DNA from: Pyrococcus kukulkanii
Lineage (GTDB): Archaea > Methanobacteriota_B > Thermococci > Thermococcales > Thermococcaceae
Assembly (NCBI RefSeq): GCF_001577775.1
Contig: NZ_CP010835.1
Span: 1,488,001 to 1,552,000 of the forward strand
Length of the DNA: 64,000 nt
Reading direction: 5' to 3'
This document shows, one piece after another, positions 61,188 through 64,000 of this stretch (positions within the stretch are counted from its first letter, which is position 1; each line of letters begins with the position of its first letter). The position numbers and the translations under genes are program-made. Below the pieces are notes generated by a model that saw only the letters and a list, made by a program, of their open reading frames with translations, searched no databases and was not told the origin of the DNA.

Positions 61188-62528
61188 CTAATAAAGGTTT
61201 TGATTAAACATATCCTTCAAGTCAAACATAAGTCCTTCTTTCCTCTTAAACTCCTTAGCTACAACCCCAAACTTCTTTTCCTTTGCTTTTACGTTAACCT
61301 TCTCCGCTTTCTCTTCAAGACTCTCTAGGATCTTATGCACTTCACTTACTTTAAGCCTGCTCCACTTAACCTCGAAGAAGTAGGCTGTGTTCCCTTTAAC
61401 GCCCACAAAGTCGATCTCTTCTTCTTTCCTCCACCATGGTCCCCCAGCATCGAATCTGAATTTGCTCCACAGGAAATCCCTAGCAACCTCTTCAAAAACT
61501 CCCCCCATGTAGTGGTCAAATCCTTCCCTTATTTTTCCTAGCGCCTCCTCTTCGAGCTCCCTCTCGATTAGCTCCCTGTTAGGATAGATGAACCTAAACC
61601 AGAACTTAAAGTAGTTGTCGGTTATCTCGTACCTCAAATTTCTCCTCTTCTCTGGCTCAAAAGCTGGATACAATTTTCTGACTACGTGAATTTCCTCTAG
61701 ATTATCTAGGTATTTCGATACAGTGCTTTTGTCTAGGCTAGTGGCGTTCACTATCTCTCCAAACTTAGTGTTCCCCATTGATATTGCCTTCAATATCGAG
61801 AAGTATCTCCTTGGTTCCCTGAATTCTTGTCTCAGGAGGAACTCCGCTTCGGTATAGAGGAAGCTCTCTTTCCTTAGGAAGTTATACCTAATGTTATCCC
61901 AAAAGCTGAGCTCATCCGTGAACTGCTTTAAATAGAGTGGTATTCCGTCAACAACTCCATAAACCCTTATTGCATCTTCCTCGGAGTACTTAGGGAAGAA
62001 CTCTTTTACGTGGAAGTACTTGAGGGGGCGGAGTTTTATTTGTATGGTTCTCCTTCCGTAAAGGGGGCTTTTGCGCCCGAGTAATTTTTCCATCATGCTT
62101 ACCGAAGAGCCGATTAACACTAGCTTTACCTTAGAGTGCTGAAGGTACAAGTCCCAGGCTTTCTGAAGTAATGATGGAAAAGCCTTATAACTCTCCACGA
62201 GGTATGGGAGTTCGTCGATAATTAGAACTACTTTTCCTTTATTTCCTACGTACTTGAACAGCTCGATCCAGTCTAAATTTGACCTTGCGAGGATTTCATC
62301 TTTAAAGAATTCAGCAATTTTGCTTCTGAACTCTTTTAGGTTCTCATCAATTTCCCTTTCATCGGCCAGGAAGTATATTACGGGCTTGTCTTCGAATGCC
62401 TTTAGGGCGAGTGCCGTCTTCCCTACTCTCCTCCTACCGTATATAACTATTAGCTCTGGCTTATCACTTTCCCAGGATTTCTCTAGTTCTTCTAGCTCCC
62501 TTTTCCTATCAACAAATTGTTGAAACAT
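61188..62528 (-). CDS. COG1672 archaeal ATPase with DUF234 nuclease-like domain
   Basis: A 446-residue copy with Walker A IYGRRRVGKTALALKAFE, Walker B VVLIIDELPYLVES, sensor VLIGSSVSMMEKLLG, winged-helix NTKFGEIVNATSLDKSTVSK and C-terminal GGPWWRKEEEIDFVGVKGNT with AYFFEVKWSRLK. The D...E-x-K site is intact. The message is probably leaderless: a TTTATAAG box is about 27 bp upstream of the ATG at 62528. A perfect 13-bp palindrome touches the start. Confidence 0.9.
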   Translation of the reverse strand: MFQQFVDRKRELEELEKSWESDKPELIVIYGRRRVGKTALALKAFEDKPVIYFLADEREIDENLKEFRSKIAEFFKDEILARSNLDWIELFKYVGNKGKVVLIIDELPYLVESYKAFPSLLQKAWDLYLQHSKVKLVLIGSSVSMMEKLLGRKSPLYGRRTIQIKLRPLKYFHVKEFFPKYSEEDAIRVYGVVDGIPLYLKQFTDELSFWDNIRYNFLRKESFLYTEAEFLLRQEFREPRRYFSILKAISMGNTKFGEIVNATSLDKSTVSKYLDNLEEIHVVRKLYPAFEPEKRRNLRYEITDNYFKFWFRFIYPNRELIERELEEEALGKIREGFDHYMGGVFEEVARDFLWSKFRFDAGGPWWRKEEEIDFVGVKGNTAYFFEVKWSRLKVSEVHKILESLEEKAEKVNVKAKEKKFGVVAKEFKRKEGLMFDLKDMFNQNLY

Positions 62529-62541
62529 GATTAGTCTAATC
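62529..62541. promoter_or_regulatory. Perfect 13-bp palindrome at the ATPase start
   Basis: GATTAGTCTAATC (arms GATTAG/CTAATC, one central base) ends one base before the ATG of the ATPase on the reverse strand, and begins about 12 bp from its TATA box. This is the classic place for an archaeal repressor that stops RNA polymerase. The protein that binds it is unknown. Confidence 0.55.
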
Positions 62542-62591
62542 GTATTGCAACTTATAAACATTTATGAACCACCTAGGGATAGTTGGTAGAG

Positions 62592-63371
62592 ATGATCCCG
62601 ATAATCACCTTCCTCCTGGTTGTACTCGTATCGGCGATAATAGTTAGGATAGGGGCTGTAGCGTTGGAGATGACCGGATTATCAAGAGATGTGGCCGCCT
62701 TTCAAGCTCAGTCTGCTTTCTCAGGTGTTGGATTCACGACGAGTGAAAGTGAATACGTTGTTTCTCATCCCGTTAGGAGGAAGATAATAAGGATACTCAT
62801 GCTCCTGGGGAGTGCTGGGATAACTTCAGCTATAGCCACGCTCGTTCTCAGCTTCACCGGCATTACTAGGGAGCAGGCGAGTTACAGGATAGTGGTTTTG
62901 ATCGTGGGGCTCTTTGCCCTATACTTGTTTTTCCGATCTAAGTACATTGAAAGGTTAATGAGAAAAGCGATAAGAAGAATTTTAAAGAGATTTGCACCTT
63001 CGCTTAGGGTTCTCGATTACTCCCAGCTCCTGGGTATAACTAGGGGTTATTCCATAGCCCAGATAAAAGTTAAAAAGACGAGCTGGCTTGCGAACAGGTC
63101 GCTGAAAGAACTTCAGCTGGACAAGGAGGGAATACTAGTCTTGGGCATATACAGGAAGGTTGAAGGTAGGGAAGTCTACTTAGGTGCCCCCCACGGTAAC
63201 ACCGTAATACTCCCTGGAGATGTGGTAGTTCTGTATGGTCCAGAAGATGTTCTCACTTCTCTATCTAAGAGGATGAGGGGGGTTAAGGGTGAGAGGGAGC
63301 ACGAGGAGGCCATTAAGATGGCAGAAGTTAGAAGGATGCAGGAAGAGAAGGAGGCTGGGGTAAGTGTGTGA
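62592..63371 (+). CDS. Membrane protein with C-terminal RCK_C (TrkA-C) domain
   Basis: A 259-residue protein: helices at residues 3-25, 60-85 and 95-115 (IVLVIVGLFALYLFF-like), FQAQSAFSGVGFTTSESEYV between the first two, reminiscent of the pore/filter part of TrkH-like proteins, then a cytoplasmic RCK_C domain (KKTSWLANRSLKELQLDKEG, HGNTVILPGDVVVLYGPEDV). This may be a small ion channel or a sensor of a cyclic dinucleotide or ion. TTG-to-ATG start 62592 is assumed. Its stop overlaps the next gene. Confidence 0.75.
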   Translation: MIPIITFLLVVLVSAIIVRIGAVALEMTGLSRDVAAFQAQSAFSGVGFTTSESEYVVSHPVRRKIIRILMLLGSAGITSAIATLVLSFTGITREQASYRIVVLIVGLFALYLFFRSKYIERLMRKAIRRILKRFAPSLRVLDYSQLLGITRGYSIAQIKVKKTSWLANRSLKELQLDKEGILVLGIYRKVEGREVYLGAPHGNTVILPGDVVVLYGPEDVLTSLSKRMRGVKGEREHEEAIKMAEVRRMQEEKEAGVSV

Positions 63372-64000
63372 GTACGTCTATTCTAGTGGTAAGAAGTGTA
63401 GGAGAAAGGCCCTTAAGGGCTCGAAGTACTGCTCACTCCACATCCCATTTGAGGAAGGTGAATTGCTCTATGGTGAGAAGATTAAGGAGATAAAGAGGAG
63501 AGCTTTCGAGAGAGCACTTGAGAGAGGAGTCAGGCACTTTGAGGGAGTTCAGCTGTATGACGTCGTAATTATAGAGAAGGAGCTTAAAGAGGCCCTAATA
63601 TTTAGAAATTCCAAGATCAAGAGACTCATAATAGGAAAATCTAAGCTGAAGAACCTTACCCTTATAAACTCCGAAGTTGATTCCCTCGTGATCGTTGAAT
63701 CAACGATAGATTTTCTTTACGTTACCGGGGTTAACAGTTATGGGATAAGTATTTGCTCAGTTGACTTCAGGTCATCAATACTCATTAGGGACTCTTCGGT
63801 TAAGTACGTGATGATAAACTCCACAGAATTCAGGCCTGAGGAAGTTACAGCAGAGGAGGAGTTTGGTGAGCTCGGAAGAATGGCGGGAAGAATCGAGATT
63901 TCAAATCTTAGCGGCGTAAGAAGGATCGCCGTGAATTCAAGGTACCCTCTAATAGAAAGGCTAAGTAAGGAGCTTGGACTCCAGTTTAACGTTACTAAGA
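63364..64000 (+). CDS. Zinc-knuckle plus beta-repeat protein (runs off right edge)
   Basis: At least 212 residues are open from GTG 63364 to the end of the window; no stop is seen. It opens with a Cys/His knuckle, CEYVYSSGKKCRRKALKGSK then YCSLH (C-x8-C-x10-C-x3-H), a helix rich in R and E (KEIKRRAFERALERGVRHFE), then short beta strands in a regular pattern (SKIKRLIIGKSKLKNLTLIN, SEVDSLVIVESTIDFLYVTG) like a right-handed beta-helix or pentapeptide-type solenoid. It overlaps the RCK_C gene by 8 bp and should work with it. Confidence 0.75.
   Translation, partial: MCEYVYSSGKKCRRKALKGSKYCSLHIPFEEGELLYGEKIKEIKRRAFERALERGVRHFEGVQLYDVVIIEKELKEALIFRNSKIKRLIIGKSKLKNLTLINSEVDSLVIVESTIDFLYVTGVNSYGISICSVDFRSSILIRDSSVKYVMINSTEFRPEEVTAEEEFGELGRMAGRIEISNLSGVRRIAVNSRYPLIERLSKELGLQFNVTK

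Noticed and set aside
1-64000. CRISPR array or cas genes
   Set aside because: No regularly spaced short repeats and no Cas-like protein were seen.

Overview
The window is a dense, roughly 43-45% GC archaeal chromosome segment that reads as a Pyrococcus (Thermococcales) species. The evidence is an archaeal histone, archaeal DnaG primase, aIF2 gamma, Taw1, PfpI protease, SRP54, TtuA-type tRNA thiolase, GfcR regulator, two DUF257 proteins (a family described from Pyrococcus), several COG1672/DUF234 ATPases, a 5S rRNA-tRNA-Asp pair, archaeal C/D box guide RNAs and short IS200/IS605-like end relics. Proteins are close to, but not identical with, those I remember from P. furiosus, P. horikoshii and P. 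abyssi, so I do not name a species.

Layout. 0-5.8 kb: two MFS transporters, an acetyltransferase, a membrane-anchored glycoprotein-like protein, a COG1672 ATPase and a broken AAA ATPase. 5.8-9.6 kb: a small operon with a winged-helix regulator, then a frameshifted M48 protease and a gluzincin protease. 9.8-13.5 kb: a second COG1672 ATPase, two methyltransferases (one frameshifted), a frameshifted DUF2202 protein and a C/D sRNA. 13.8-20.7 kb: mostly housekeeping genes with 5S rRNA and tRNA-Asp, a frameshifted sodium symporter, a metallophosphoesterase, a protein phosphatase and a racemase-like protein. 20.8-25.9 kb: a BMP-type (nucleoside-like) ABC importer with its own HTH protein. 25.9-31.6 kb: alcohol dehydrogenase, two DUF257 genes, a relic of proC and an unrecognised two-gene cassette. 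31.6-49 kb: the information-processing core (Fcf1-like PIN, aIF2 gamma, Taw1, PfpI, histone, DnaG, Tmk, SRP54, Lrp proteins, GfcR, tRNA-Val, a second C/D sRNA, GltX).

49-52.7 kb is an accessory island: an anion transporter whose last 121 bp are duplicated 1.6 kb downstream, an antitoxin-like gene, a HicBA pair, an IS605-derived relic and a decayed UPF0175/DUF3368 toxin-antitoxin pair. 52.7-64 kb: two-subunit fumarase, a PadR-SdpI-YbjQ-YhfC operon under a 32-bp palindrome, a membrane glycosyltransferase gene interrupted by two IS605-derived relics, two more COG1672 ATPases, pyrrolidone carboxyl peptidase, TtuA and an RCK_C membrane protein coupled to a zinc-knuckle protein that runs off the right edge.

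At least six genes carry 1-base frameshifts, often at homopolymer runs (M48 protease, methyltransferase, DUF2202, symporter, the cassette gene at 28.6-30.3 kb, the glycosyltransferase). Either the assembly has indel errors or these genes are decaying; raw reads would decide. The strongest candidates for something undescribed are the two-gene cassette at 28.6-31.6 kb, the PadR-SdpI-YbjQ-YhfC operon, the two guide RNAs with predicted targets, and the family of very short IS605-derived elements.
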